DNA from: Vogesella fluminis
GTDB taxonomy: Bacteria > Pseudomonadota > Gammaproteobacteria > Burkholderiales > Chromobacteriaceae
Direction: 5' to 3'
Length of the DNA: 64,000 nucleotides
Assembly: GCF_014652335.1 (NCBI RefSeq)
Contig: NZ_BMYP01000011.1
Span: 1-64,000 of the forward strand
Shown here: one piece after another, positions 7,832 through 17,704 of the stretch
Layout of the letters: every line of letters begins with the position of its first letter
Position numbering within the stretch: the first letter of the stretch is position 1
Notes under the pieces: model-generated
The model's input: only the letters and a program-made list of their open reading frames with translations
Database searches by the model: none
Told to the model about the DNA's origin: nothing
Made by a program: the position numbers and the translations under genes

Positions 7832-8947
7832 TTAATCCAAATCGGCGTGCAGGTGTTCAGGTTGGGCAAAGCCGGTGACTTCCAGCCCGAAACCGGTCAT
7901 CGACGGCAGATTGATCGGCGAGGCCATCAGTTTCATCTTGCCCACGCCCAGCGCGCGCAGCATTTGCGCGCCGATGCCGAAGGTCTTGCTGTCCCAGCGC
8001 TGGCGGACGGTGCTTTCCGCCTGTTCCGGCAGCGCACGCGCCAGGATGTCGGCGCCGGACTCCGGACGGTGCAGCAGGATCACCACGCCGCAGCCCTTTT
8101 CCGCGATTTCTTCCAGCGCGTTGGGGATGGTCCAGCTGTGCTTGCCGCCCATCGGGTCGAGCAGGTCCATCACCGACAGCGGTTCGTGCACGCGCACCAG
8201 CGTTTCGGTATCGGCAGAAGGTTGGCCGCAAACCAGCGCCAGGTGCGTGGCGCGGGTCAATACGTCCTGGAACACGTGCAGCTGGAAGGCGCCGAACGGC
8301 GTTTCCGCCAGCCGCTGGCCGACTTCCTCGACAAAGCACTCGGTGCGGCTGCGGTAGTGGATCAGGTCGGCGATGGTGCCGACCTTGAGGCCGTGCTCCT
8401 TGGCGAACTCCAGCAGCTCCGGCAGGCGCGCCATGGTGCCGTCGTCGTTCATGATCTCGCAGATCACCGATGCCGGTTCCAGGCCTGCCAGACGCGACAG
8501 GTCGCAGCCGGCTTCGGTGTGGCCGGCGCGCACCAGTACGCCGCCCTTCTGCGCTTTGAGCGGGAACACGTGGCCGGGTTGCACGATGTCGGTCGGCCGA
8601 GCGTCGCGTGCCACCGCCACCAGGGTGGTGTGGGCGCGGTCGGCGGCGGAAATGCCGGTGGTCACGCCCTCGGCGGCCTCGATGGACACGGTGAAGTTGG
8701 TGCCGAAGCTGGTGCCGTTGTTGGTGGCCATCATCGGCAGGTTCAGCTGCTTGCAGCGCTCTTCGGTCAGCGTGAGGCAAATCAGGCCACGGCCGAACTT
8801 GGCCATGAAGTTGATTGCCTCCGGCGTCACGCGTTCGGCGGCCATCACCAGGTCGCCTTCGTTTTCGCGGTCTTCGGCGTCCATCAGGACCACCATTTTG
8901 CCGGCCTTGATGTCGGCGATAATTTCTTGAACCGGGGAAATGCTCAT
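7832..8947 (-). CDS. ribB: 3,4-dihydroxy-2-butanone 4-phosphate synthase with degenerate GTP cyclohydrolase II domain
   Basis: A 371-aa fusion. The N-terminal ~200 residues are a complete DHBP synthase: the acidic active-site loop DAEDRENEGDLVMAAE, SAADRAHT and RAGHTEAGCDL are all present, so it should make the four-carbon unit of riboflavin from ribulose 5-phosphate. The C-terminal ~170 residues have the GTP cyclohydrolase II fold but lack the zinc-binding cysteine cluster; the corresponding place reads VRVHEPLSVMDLLDPM. The usual QEGRGIGL motif is also absent. So it is RibB with a dead RibA-like domain, common in betaproteobacteria, and a true ribA should lie elsewhere. ATG 8947 starts the family N-terminus MSISPVQEII. 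Confidence 0.9.
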   Translation of the reverse strand: MSISPVQEIIADIKAGKMVVLMDAEDRENEGDLVMAAERVTPEAINFMAKFGRGLICLTLTEERCKQLNLPMMATNNGTSFGTNFTVSIEAAEGVTTGISAADRAHTTLVAVARDARPTDIVQPGHVFPLKAQKGGVLVRAGHTEAGCDLSRLAGLEPASVICEIMNDDGTMARLPELLEFAKEHGLKVGTIADLIHYRSRTECFVEEVGQRLAETPFGAFQLHVFQDVLTRATHLALVCGQPSADTETLVRVHEPLSVMDLLDPMGGKHSWTIPNALEEIAEKGCGVVILLHRPESGADILARALPEQAESTVRQRWDSKTFGIGAQMLRALGVGKMKLMASPINLPSMTGFGLEVTGFAQPEHLHADLD

Positions 8948-9038
8948 GCTGTGTTCTCCCGCACGCCGTGCGTGCCAGACTTGCTGCGTAACATTCATGC
9001 GCGGACGGGGTGCGTCCGCGCGCCTGTAATCTGTTGTT

Positions 9039-9056
9039 GCGGCCAACCTTGGCCGC
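9039..9056 (+). repeat. DUS-like 13-mer forming an 8-bp hairpin between ribE and ribB
   Basis: GCGGCCAA-CC-TTGGCCGC. The first 13 bases are the exact repeat; the sequence is an imperfect palindrome. A second hairpin (GCGCGGACG-type stem, about 9000-9022) lies next to it. No T run follows, so termination is doubtful. Confidence 0.7.
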
Positions 9057-9062
9057 AGCGCG

Positions 9063-9671
9063 TCATGCGCGCGCCGCCAGTACCCGTTCCACGGTGTCGA
9101 CGATGGCCTGGGTCTGCGGGTCGATCTCGATATTGACGATGTCGCCGGCCTGGCGCACGCCCATCAGCGTACGCTGCAGCGTTTCCGGGATCAGGTGCAC
9201 GCAGAAGGTGTCGCCCGATACGTCGCCTATGGTCAGGCTGCAGCCGTCTATACCGATATAGCCCTTCTTCAGCACGTATTTGGCCAGTTCCGCCGGCAGG
9301 CGGAACCATACGGTGCGGTTGTCCGGGCTGCTGGTCACCTCGGTGACTGTGGCGGTGGCCATGATGTGGCCGGACATCGCGTGGCCGCCGATGTCGTCGC
9401 CGAACTTCGCCGCGCGCTCGACGTTGACCCGGTCGCCGACCTTCAGCGCGCCAAGATTGGTCAGGCGCAGGGTCTCGGCCATCAGGTCGAAGCTGACCTC
9501 GTCGCCGTCGATGTGGGTCACGGTCAGGCAGCAGCCGTTGTGTGCCACCGAGGCGCCGATCTGCAGGCCGGGTAGCAATGCGGCTGGCAGCGCCAGCCGG
9601 TGGCTGCGGAATGCGGTTTTTTCTTCGATGGCGACGATGCGCGCCATGCCTTGCACAATGCCGGTAAACAT
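9063..9671 (-). CDS. ribE: riboflavin synthase, alpha subunit
   Basis: A 202-aa protein of two tandem lumazine-binding repeats that dismutates two lumazines into riboflavin. The start [12 protein letters not shown] is the family signature. Each repeat carries GxSVAxNGxCLTV-like ([12 protein letters not shown]) and GSLTI-like (GCSLTIGD) blocks, and [14 protein letters not shown] is present. It is the first gene of the minus-strand riboflavin run. I looked for an FMN riboswitch in the 170 bp upstream and did not recognise one. Confidence 0.93.
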   Translation of the reverse strand: MFTGIVQGMARIVAIEEKTAFRSHRLALPAALLPGLQIGASVAHNGCCLTVTHIDGDEVSFDLMAETLRLTNLGALKVGDRVNVERAAKFGDDIGGHAMSGHIMATATVTEVTSSPDNRTVWFRLPAELAKYVLKKGYIGIDGCSLTIGDVSGDTFCVHLIPETLQRTLMGVRQAGDIVNIEIDPQTQAIVDTVERVLAARA

Positions 9672-9746
9672 GGTTTTGCCTTCATTTCAGGACAAACGAT
9701 CATCGATTGTACCGCGTTGCAGCGCAAAATCCGACCTCGCTGCCGG

Positions 9747-9759
9747 CAAGGTTGGCCGC
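9747..9759 (-). repeat. DUS-like 13-mer in the ribE/prfC divergent gap
   Basis: Exact copy on the minus strand, preceded (in motif orientation) by TT. Confidence 0.8.
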
Positions 9760-9841
9760 AAGGTCGCATGCCGGTGCGCAAAAGCCGGCCGAAATCCAGT
9801 ACAATCGCCTGTTTTTCCGAATCTTTACCAGACGAGCATCC

Positions 9842-11451
<1,610 letters not shown>

Positions 11452-11452
<1 letters not shown>

Positions 11453-12330
11453 TGACGGGGGATGCGCTGATGCCCGCCTGGCTAGTCTCGCTGATGCACA
11501 GCTACGGTTCGGATTTCTTCCGCTCCGCGGTGCTGGTGGTGGTGCTGCTGCTGGTTTACGGCAGCATCGTGCGCACCATTGCGGCCAACCCGCGGGTGCC
11601 GGTGGACACGCGCCGCCGCTGGATGATCAACATCCGCAACGCGCTGATCATCATCGGCCTGGCCGGCTTCGTCACCATCTGGGCGCGCGAGCTGCAGACC
11701 ATCGCGCTGTCGATGGTGGCGTTCACCGCGGCGCTGGTGGTGGCCACCAAGGAACTGCTGATGTGCCTCGGCGGCGGGCTGGTGCGTTCGATGTCGGGCA
11801 GCTATGAGCTGGGCGACATCATCGAGATCGGTACCATCCGCGGCCGGGTGATGGACATCACCATGCTCAGCACCACCATCATCGAGATCGGCCCGCGCCA
11901 CGATGCGCACCAGGCCACCGGCCGCTCGCTGAATTTCCCCAACAGCCTGCTGCTGACGCAGGCGGTGGCACGCGAGAACTTCACCGGCGACTACGTGATG
12001 CACATCATCACCATTCCGCTGCCGTACAGCGTGCGTCCGGCCCGGGCGGAGCGCCTGCTGCAGGAGATCGCCAACGAGATTTGCGCACCGCACCTGGAGG
12101 GGGCCCGCGCGCACATGGCGATGCTGGAAAGCAAGCTGCTGATGGATACGCCGTCGGTGGAGCCGCGCATCTCGCTGCAGCCGGCCAGCGAAAAGGAATA
12201 CCGGCTGATCGCCCGCATCGCGCTGCCGCCACGCGAGCGGCAGCGCATCGAACAGGCGATTCTGCGCCGCTTCATGTTCGAGTGCTTCCCGGAAACAGAA
12301 CCGCACACGGCGGCATCCGCCGCGGATTGA
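11452..12330 (+). CDS. small-conductance mechanosensitive channel family protein (MscS-like)
   Basis: A 292-aa membrane protein. There are about three hydrophobic segments in the first 120 residues (VLVVVLLLVYGSIV, NALIIIGLAGFVTIWA, IALSMVAFTAALVVATKELL). These are followed by the MscS beta-domain signature GDIIEIGTIRGRVMDITMLST and FPNSLLLTQAV. The C-terminal cytoplasmic region is short. It probably gates on membrane tension, but it lacks the classical Gly/Ala-rich TM3 pattern of E. coli MscS, so gating behaviour is open. ATG 11452 shares one base with the prfC stop; an alternative ATG at 11470 has a better GGGGG ribosome-binding site and would remove six residues. Confidence 0.8.
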
Positions 12331-12332
12331 CC

Positions 12333-12980
12333 ATGCAAAAAAACCGCATCAAGACCTACGACCGCATCGTGCAGGAGAGCCTGACCCTGTTCAACGAGCA
12401 CGGCGAGCGCAGCATCACCACCAACCACATCGCCGCCCACCTCGGCATCAGCCCCGGCAATCTGTACTACCACTTCCGCAACAAGGAAGAGATCGTCTAC
12501 CAGATTTTCCTGCTCTATCGTGGCTTCATCACCGAGCGGCTGGCGGTGCCGCAAGACCGGGCGATGGACATTACCGACCTCGCCAACTATCTGGACACCG
12601 CGTTCGAGGCAATGTGGCGCTTCCGCTTCATGTTCTACGACCTGCCGGGGCTGATGACGCGCAACCCGCAGCTGCAGCGCGACTACCACCAGTTCGTCAA
12701 CACCGAGCTGACGACAATACTGGAAGGCCACTTCCGCGAGTTCATCCGCTTGGGGCTGCTGAAAATGGCGCTGGAAGACATCGAGGCGGTATCGGTCAAC
12801 ATCTGGCTGGTGGTGAAATTCTGGTTCGCCTTCGAGCAGACCGCACGCCCCAGCGAACCGATCAACGAGGCCTCCGGCCATCGCGGCGTGCGCCAGGTGC
12901 TGGCACTGCTGAAACCCTACGTCAGCAGCGAATTCCTGCCCGCCTTCCAGCTGCTGCTGGCACGCCACCTGCACGGCTGA
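12333..12980 (+). CDS. TetR/AcrR-family transcriptional regulator
   Basis: A 215-aa regulator. The N-terminal helix-turn-helix is clear (residues ~8-55: RIVQESLTLFNEHGERSITTNHIAAHLGISPGNLYYHFRNKEEIV). The rest resembles the C-terminal ligand domain of the 'bacterial transcriptional repressor' TetR subgroup. It starts two bases after the MscS stop, so it is probably co-transcribed with prfC and mscS. Target and ligand are unknown. The open frame extends upstream through mscS, but the true start is ATG 12333 (MQKNRIKTYD). The gene ends at a DUS-pair hairpin. Confidence 0.85.
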   Translation: MQKNRIKTYDRIVQESLTLFNEHGERSITTNHIAAHLGISPGNLYYHFRNKEEIVYQIFLLYRGFITERLAVPQDRAMDITDLANYLDTAFEAMWRFRFMFYDLPGLMTRNPQLQRDYHQFVNTELTTILEGHFREFIRLGLLKMALEDIEAVSVNIWLVVKFWFAFEQTARPSEPINEASGHRGVRQVLALLKPYVSSEFLPAFQLLLARHLHG

Positions 12981-12999
12981 GCGGCAAGCCGGCTCCGGC

Positions 13000-13044
13000 A
13001 AAACATTGCGGCCAACCTTGCACAAGGTTGGCCGCAATGTTTTT
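13000..13044. terminator. inverted DUS-like pair, bidirectional terminator hairpin
   Basis: Two exact repeats in opposite orientation (13008-13020 and 13023-13035), 2-nt spacer, within a perfect 21-bp stem whose outer arms are AAAACATT/AATGTTTT; five T follow on the plus strand and A/T-rich sequence on the other side. It lies between the convergent TetR and LacI genes. Confidence 0.85.
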
Positions 13045-13060
13045 GATGTGCCGAAGCGTG

Positions 13061-14041
13061 TTACTGCGGCAGGCTGCTGCCGCGCACCACCAGCCGGCCC
13101 TGCAGCACCACGATACGCTGGCTGCGTTCCGGCTCGTTAAGTCGCTCCAGCAGCATCGTCATCGCGGTACGGCCGATCTCGTTCACCGGCTGCTCGACCA
13201 CGGTCAGGCCGTCGCCGAGCAGGTCGGTCCACACCTCGTTGTCGAAGCCGACCAGCGCCACATCCTGCGGCCAGCGCAGGCCGGCGGACTTGAGCGCACG
13301 CACCGCGCCCAAGAGCAGCACGCCGTTGCTGACCAGCAGCGCCTGCGGCCGCGCCGGCTCGGCCAGCCACTGCAGCACCGCCTGCTCCGCCGCCTCCACA
13401 CTGGGCGCCACGAACCGTGCCGGCGCGGCGAGGCTGGCCTGCTGCAGCGCCTCGCTGAAACCGGCGTGCCGCTCCGTGCCGGTGTTGCTGGTATTGCCGA
13501 ACAGGCCGCCGATGTGGCGGTAGCCCTGCTGCAGCAGGTGGCCGACCAGCTGCGCCGCGGCGCGGCGGTTGTCCAGCACCACCGCATCGGTAGCGGCATC
13601 GGCGTTGATACGGTCGATCATCACCACCGGGAAACCCAACGCCTGCTGGTCGATGCCGGCCACCGCCTGTCGTGTCGGCGCAAAGATCACGCCGGTCACG
13701 CGTTCTTCCTGCATCAGGCGCAGGTACATCGCTTCCTTGTCCGGGTTTTCGTCGGTGTTGCACAGGATCACGCGCATGCCGTTGCGGTAGGCCTCGTCCT
13801 CCACCGCGCGGCTGACCGCGGTAAAGAACGGGTTGCGGATATCCGACACGATCAATCCTATCGTGTCGGTGTGCTGCGAGCGCAGCCGCCGCGCCGCCAG
13901 ATTGGGGCGGTAATCCAGCCTGGCCATCGCCGCCTCGACCCGCTTGCGCACCTTGTCGCTGACCGGGCCGTTGCACAACACCCTGGAGACGGTTGACGGG
14001 GACACACCCGCCGCTGCTGCCACATCCTTGATCTTTGCCAC
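13061..14041 (-). CDS. fruR: LacI-family repressor of the fructose operon
   Basis: A 326-aa LacI-type regulator. The helix-turn-helix is IKDVAAAAGVSPSTVSRVLCNG, followed by the hinge YRPNLAARRLRSQHTDTIGLIV and a periplasmic-binding-protein-like effector domain. It is divergent from the fructose PTS operon with 159 bp between, the standard place for a FruR/Cra-type local repressor, whose inducer would be a fructose phosphate. Two copies of GGWATCGATTTCA flank the gap: one 12 bp upstream of this start (auto-control) and one on the -10 box of the fru promoter. The symbol is by context; the effector is inferred. Confidence 0.82.
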   Translation of the reverse strand: MAKIKDVAAAAGVSPSTVSRVLCNGPVSDKVRKRVEAAMARLDYRPNLAARRLRSQHTDTIGLIVSDIRNPFFTAVSRAVEDEAYRNGMRVILCNTDENPDKEAMYLRLMQEERVTGVIFAPTRQAVAGIDQQALGFPVVMIDRINADAATDAVVLDNRRAAAQLVGHLLQQGYRHIGGLFGNTSNTGTERHAGFSEALQQASLAAPARFVAPSVEAAEQAVLQWLAEPARPQALLVSNGVLLLGAVRALKSAGLRWPQDVALVGFDNEVWTDLLGDGLTVVEQPVNEIGRTAMTMLLERLNEPERSQRIVVLQGRLVVRGSSLPQ

Positions 14042-14052
14042 TCGCCTGCTCC

Positions 14053-14065
14053 GGAATCGATTTCA
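14053..14065. promoter_or_regulatory. candidate FruR operator 1
   Basis: GGAATCGATTTCA, centred on ATCGAT with the central CG typical of LacI-family operators; 12 bp upstream of the repressor start codon, overlapping its ribosome-binding region. Confidence 0.55.
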
Positions 14066-14129
14066 TCAGGCCATGCCTGGCCCGTCTGACAATTTTGTCG
14101 AAATGCTACCACCAATCGTGCGACAAATA

Positions 14130-14158
14130 TTGACACAAAAAGTGGTATCGATTTCAAT
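14130..14158 (+). promoter_or_regulatory. fru operon promoter with candidate FruR operator 2
   Basis: -35 TTGACA (14130-14135), 17-bp spacer, -10 TTCAAT (14153-14158). GGTATCGATTTCA (14144-14156) overlaps the -10 and differs from operator 1 by one base, so bound repressor would block RNA polymerase. Confidence 0.7.
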
Positions 14159-14200
14159 TGCAGCCAGCGATACAGAAAAACACACCGGAGACAGGATGCC

Positions 14201-16705
14201 ATGACTGCCCAGATTATCCGCAACGAACTGATCCAGCTTGGCGCCAGCGCCAGCGAAAAAACCATTGCAATCAAGGCGGCAGGAGAATTACTGGCCAGGG
14301 CCGGCCGCATCGCCCCCGCCTACATCGACAGCCTGCTGCGCCGCGAAACCGTTGCCAATACTTTTCTGGGTCATGGCGTCGCCATTCCGCACGGCATGAT
14401 CGAGGACCGCCACCTGATCAACGAAACCGGCATCGCCATCCTGCAGGTACCGGAAGGCGTGGAGTGGAACCCCGGCCAGCGCGTGCATCTGGTCATCGCC
14501 ATCGCCGCGCAATCCGACGAGCACATCGCGCTGCTGCGCCGCCTGACCCGCCTGCTGCAGGACGAGGCACGGCTGGGCGAGCTGTTCACCACCGCCGACC
14601 CCTACGCGCTGATCAGCGCGCTGGACGACAGCGCGGTGGCACCGGTCGCGCCGCAAGCCGCCTCCAGTGACCTGGGGCTGAGCCTCAGCTGGCAGATGAA
14701 CTACCCCAACGGCCTGCACGCGCGACCGGCACGGCTATGGACCGAGCAGGCGCGCCGCTTTGCCGCCACGCTGCAGGTGCGCAACGGCAACGAGGTGGCC
14801 GACGCCAAGAACCTGATCGGCCTGCTGCAGATCGGCGCCGAATTCGGCCACCAGCTGCACTTCTCCGCCGACGGCCCCGACGCCGCCGCGGCACTGGACG
14901 CGCTGTTGGCGACCGCCAACCAGCTGACCGCGCAGGAAGTGGCCGACGCCGAAGCGGCACGCAAGGCCGCCGCCAATGCCAAGCGCCAGCACTGGCAGGC
15001 GCCGGGCAAGGTGCTGGCGCTGCGCGGCATCAGCGCCAGCCCGGGGCTGGTGATCGGCCAGGCGCGGGTGATGAAGCCGCAGGCGATCCAGGTGCCGGAC
15101 ATCCCGGCCACGCTGGGCTACGACGGCGACCTGCTGGAGGGCGCGCTGCAGGCCACCCGCGAAGAGCTGCAAACGTTGGCCGCAGACACCACCCGCCGCC
15201 TCGGCAAGACCGAGGGCAGCATCTTCCTGGCGCAGGCCGAACTGCTGTCCGACACCGACCTGATTACCCTCACCTGCCAGCTGATGGTCGAAGGCCACGG
15301 CGTGGCCTGGGCGTGGCACGAGGCGGTGCAACGCCTCGCCGACCGTCTGGCGGCGCTGGGCAACCCGCTGCTGGCCGCGCGCGCCACCGATCTGCGTGAT
15401 GTCGGCCGCCGCGTGCTGGCCCGGCTGGCGCCGGACCTGCAGCTGCAGGATGGCACCAAGACCCTGGGCCACAACGAAATCCTGATTGCCAACGATCTGG
15501 CCCCGTCCGACACCGCCACCCTCAATCCGCAGCAAACACTGGCGCTGGTCACCGCCCAGGGCGGCCCGACCTCGCACACCGCCATTCTGGCGCGCACGCT
15601 GGACCTGCCGGCGGTGGTCGCCGCCGGCGCCGCGGTGCTGGACATCCGGGACGGCGCCACGCTGATCGTCGATGGCGACAGCGGTACCATCTATCTCAAC
15701 GCCAGCGACGAAGACCTCGCCAGCGCGCAGCAGTGGCAGCAGGCGCAGCGCGACAAGCAGCAGCAGGCCGCCAGCGCCGCGCAGCAGCCGGCCGTCACCG
15801 CCGACGGCGCGCGCCGGATCGAGGTGGCGGCCAACGTCAACCGTCCGGAGCAGGTCGCCGCCGCGCTGCAGGCCGGGGCCGAGGGTGTCGGCCTGATGCG
15901 TACCGAGTTCCTGTTCCTGGAGCGCGACAGCGCACCCGATGAAGAAGAGCAGTACCAGACCTATCGCGGCATGCTCGCTGCGCTGGACGGCAAGCCGCTG
16001 GTGATCCGCACACTGGACATCGGTGGTGACAAGCAGGTGCCCTACCTCAAGCTGCCGCACGAGGAGAACCCCTTCCTCGGCGTGCGCGGCGTGCGCCTGC
16101 TGCTGCGCCGCCCGGACCTGCTGCTGCCGCAACTGCGCGCGCTGTACCGCGCCGCCAGCCACGGCCCGCTGTCGATCATGTTCCCGATGGTCAGCACCCT
16201 GGCCGAGGTGAAGGCGCTGCGCGCGCAGTGCGAACAGGTGCGCGCGGCACTGAATGCGCCGGCGGTGCCGCTGGGCATCATGGTGGAAGTGCCGGCGGCC
16301 GCCACCATGGCCGACCGCCTCGCCGAGCATGTCGACTTCTTCTCGGTCGGCACCAACGACCTGACGCAGTACGTGCTGGCCATCGACCGCCAGCATCCGG
16401 AACTGGCGGCAGAAGCCGACAGCCTGCACCCGGCGGTGCTGCGCCTGATCGCGCAGACCGTGGCCGGGGCCTATGCCCACGGCCGCTGGGTCGGCGTCTG
16501 CGGCGGTATGGCCGGCGATCCGCTGGGCGCGGCCATCCTCACCGGCCTCGGCGTGGCCGAGCTGTCGATGAGCCCGCGCGACATCCCCGGCGCCAAGGCC
16601 AGCATCCGTGCGGCCAACCTTGCCGAGCTGCAGCAGCTGGCGCAGCGTGCCCTCAATTGCGACAGCGCCGCCGAAGTGCGCGCGCTGACCGGAGCCACAG
16701 CATGA
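14201..16705 (+). CDS. fruB: fructose PTS fusion protein IIA-HPr-Enzyme I
   Basis: An 834-aa multi-phosphoryl transfer protein that carries phosphate from PEP to FruA. Three parts are visible. The IIA-Fru domain (1-150) has its active His in GHGVAIPHG (about residue 64). HPr (160-250) has its active His in NGLHARPA (about residue 173). Enzyme I (270-834) has the phosphohistidine loop GGPTSHTAILAR (about residue 459), the PEP-binding motif IMVEVPAAA and FFSVGTNDLTQYVLAIDR. All catalytic residues are present, so the operon does not need the general PTS proteins. ATG 14201 is preceded by a purine-rich region (ggagacaggatgcc). It overlaps fruK by four bases. Confidence 0.95.
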   Translation: MTAQIIRNELIQLGASASEKTIAIKAAGELLARAGRIAPAYIDSLLRRETVANTFLGHGVAIPHGMIEDRHLINETGIAILQVPEGVEWNPGQRVHLVIAIAAQSDEHIALLRRLTRLLQDEARLGELFTTADPYALISALDDSAVAPVAPQAASSDLGLSLSWQMNYPNGLHARPARLWTEQARRFAATLQVRNGNEVADAKNLIGLLQIGAEFGHQLHFSADGPDAAAALDALLATANQLTAQEVADAEAARKAAANAKRQHWQAPGKVLALRGISASPGLVIGQARVMKPQAIQVPDIPATLGYDGDLLEGALQATREELQTLAADTTRRLGKTEGSIFLAQAELLSDTDLITLTCQLMVEGHGVAWAWHEAVQRLADRLAALGNPLLAARATDLRDVGRRVLARLAPDLQLQDGTKTLGHNEILIANDLAPSDTATLNPQQTLALVTAQGGPTSHTAILARTLDLPAVVAAGAAVLDIRDGATLIVDGDSGTIYLNASDEDLASAQQWQQAQRDKQQQAASAAQQPAVTADGARRIEVAANVNRPEQVAAALQAGAEGVGLMRTEFLFLERDSAPDEEEQYQTYRGMLAALDGKPLVIRTLDIGGDKQVPYLKLPHEENPFLGVRGVRLLLRRPDLLLPQLRALYRAASHGPLSIMFPMVSTLAEVKALRAQCEQVRAALNAPAVPLGIMVEVPAAATMADRLAEHVDFFSVGTNDLTQYVLAIDRQHPELAAEADSLHPAVLRLIAQTVAGAYAHGRWVGVCGGMAGDPLGAAILTGLGVAELSMSPRDIPGAKASIRAANLAELQQLAQRALNCDSAAEVRALTGATA
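16610..16622 (+). repeat. DUS-like 13-mer, near the 3' end of fruB
   Basis: Exact copy preceded by T, read as Ala-Ala-Asn-Leu. Confidence 0.8.
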
Positions 16706-17661
16706 GCGCAACGGTCATCACCGTGACACTGAACCCGGCCATCGACCAGACGGTGACGCTGGACGCGCTGCACCCCGGCGCGGTCAACATCGCCGGCGCG
16801 GTGCACGTCAACGCCGGCGGCAAGGGCGTCAACGTCGCCAGTTGCCTCGCCGACTGGGGCGTGCCGGTGATCGCCAGCGGCCTGCTCGGCCGCGACAACG
16901 CCGCGCCATTCGAGAACCTGTTTGCCGGCAAGGGCATCCGCGATGCCTTCATCCGCGTCGCCGGCAGTACCCGCACCAATATCAAGCTGGTCGACCGCAG
17001 CACGCTGGACACCACCGACATCAACCTGCCGGGCATGACGGCCAACGAGGAAGCGCTCGACCGCCTGCAGCTGCTGCTGGACGAGCAGGCCGACGCCGAC
17101 CGTTACGTGGTACTGGCCGGCAGCCTGCCCGCCGGCATCGGCGACGACAGCTGGGCGCAATTCTGCCGCCAGCTACGCAGCCTCGGCGCCCGTGTGCTGC
17201 TCGACAGCAGCGGCACCGCGCTGCAACAGGCACTGGCATTGCCACCAGACGAGCTGCCGTGGCTGATCAAGCCCAACCGGTACGAACTGGAACAATACCT
17301 TGGCCGCACGCTGGCCAGCCGCGACCAGCTGGTCGCCGCCGCCCGCGAGCTGCAACAGCGCGGCATCGCCGTGGTGGTGGTGTCGCTGGGCAGCGACGGT
17401 GCCCTGCTCTGTTGCGCCGACGGCTGCTGGTTTGCCGAGCCGCTGACGCTCAGCGACATCCACAGCAGTGTCGGCGCCGGCGATGCGCTGGTCGCGGGCC
17501 TGGTGGCGGCGCTGAGCGCGCAGCTGGCGTGGCCGGAGGTGCTGCGTCTGGGCATGGCCTTTGCCGCCGCCAAGCTGGGACAGTTCGGCCCCAATCTGCC
17601 GTCACACCAGGAGGTCCGCCAGCTGGCGGAGCGCATCCAGGTCAACAGCATCACCAAGTAA
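16702..17661 (+). CDS. fruK: 1-phosphofructokinase
   Basis: A 319-aa PfkB/ribokinase-family kinase converting fructose 1-phosphate to fructose 1,6-bisphosphate. Visible motifs: substrate-site start [12 protein letters not shown], first PfkB signature [16 protein letters not shown], and C-terminal [17 protein letters not shown], which carries the catalytic Asp and anion hole. The ATG overlaps the fruB stop (ATGA), so translation is coupled. The second gene of the fru operon, it supplies glycolysis with the product of FruA uptake. Confidence 0.93.
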   Translation: MSATVITVTLNPAIDQTVTLDALHPGAVNIAGAVHVNAGGKGVNVASCLADWGVPVIASGLLGRDNAAPFENLFAGKGIRDAFIRVAGSTRTNIKLVDRSTLDTTDINLPGMTANEEALDRLQLLLDEQADADRYVVLAGSLPAGIGDDSWAQFCRQLRSLGARVLLDSSGTALQQALALPPDELPWLIKPNRYELEQYLGRTLASRDQLVAAARELQQRGIAVVVVSLGSDGALLCCADGCWFAEPLTLSDIHSSVGAGDALVAGLVAALSAQLAWPEVLRLGMAFAAAKLGQFGPNLPSHQEVRQLAERIQVNSITK

Positions 17662-17704
17662 GCACACACAAGCCGATCCGGCATACACAAAGAGGAGATT
17701 CGCC

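Noticed and set aside
7238-9136. 632-codon plus-strand frame across ribH and ribB
   Set aside because: Antisense shadow of two well-supported riboflavin genes; composition is His/Gln/Gly rich and shows no domain.
9672-9841. Possible FMN riboswitch before ribE
   Set aside because: None of the conserved RFN-element blocks can be seen; only weak promoter boxes and one copy of the 13-bp repeat.
14735-16711. 658-codon minus-strand frame opposite fruB
   Set aside because: Shadow of the PTS fusion protein, which has all three active-site histidines on the plus strand.
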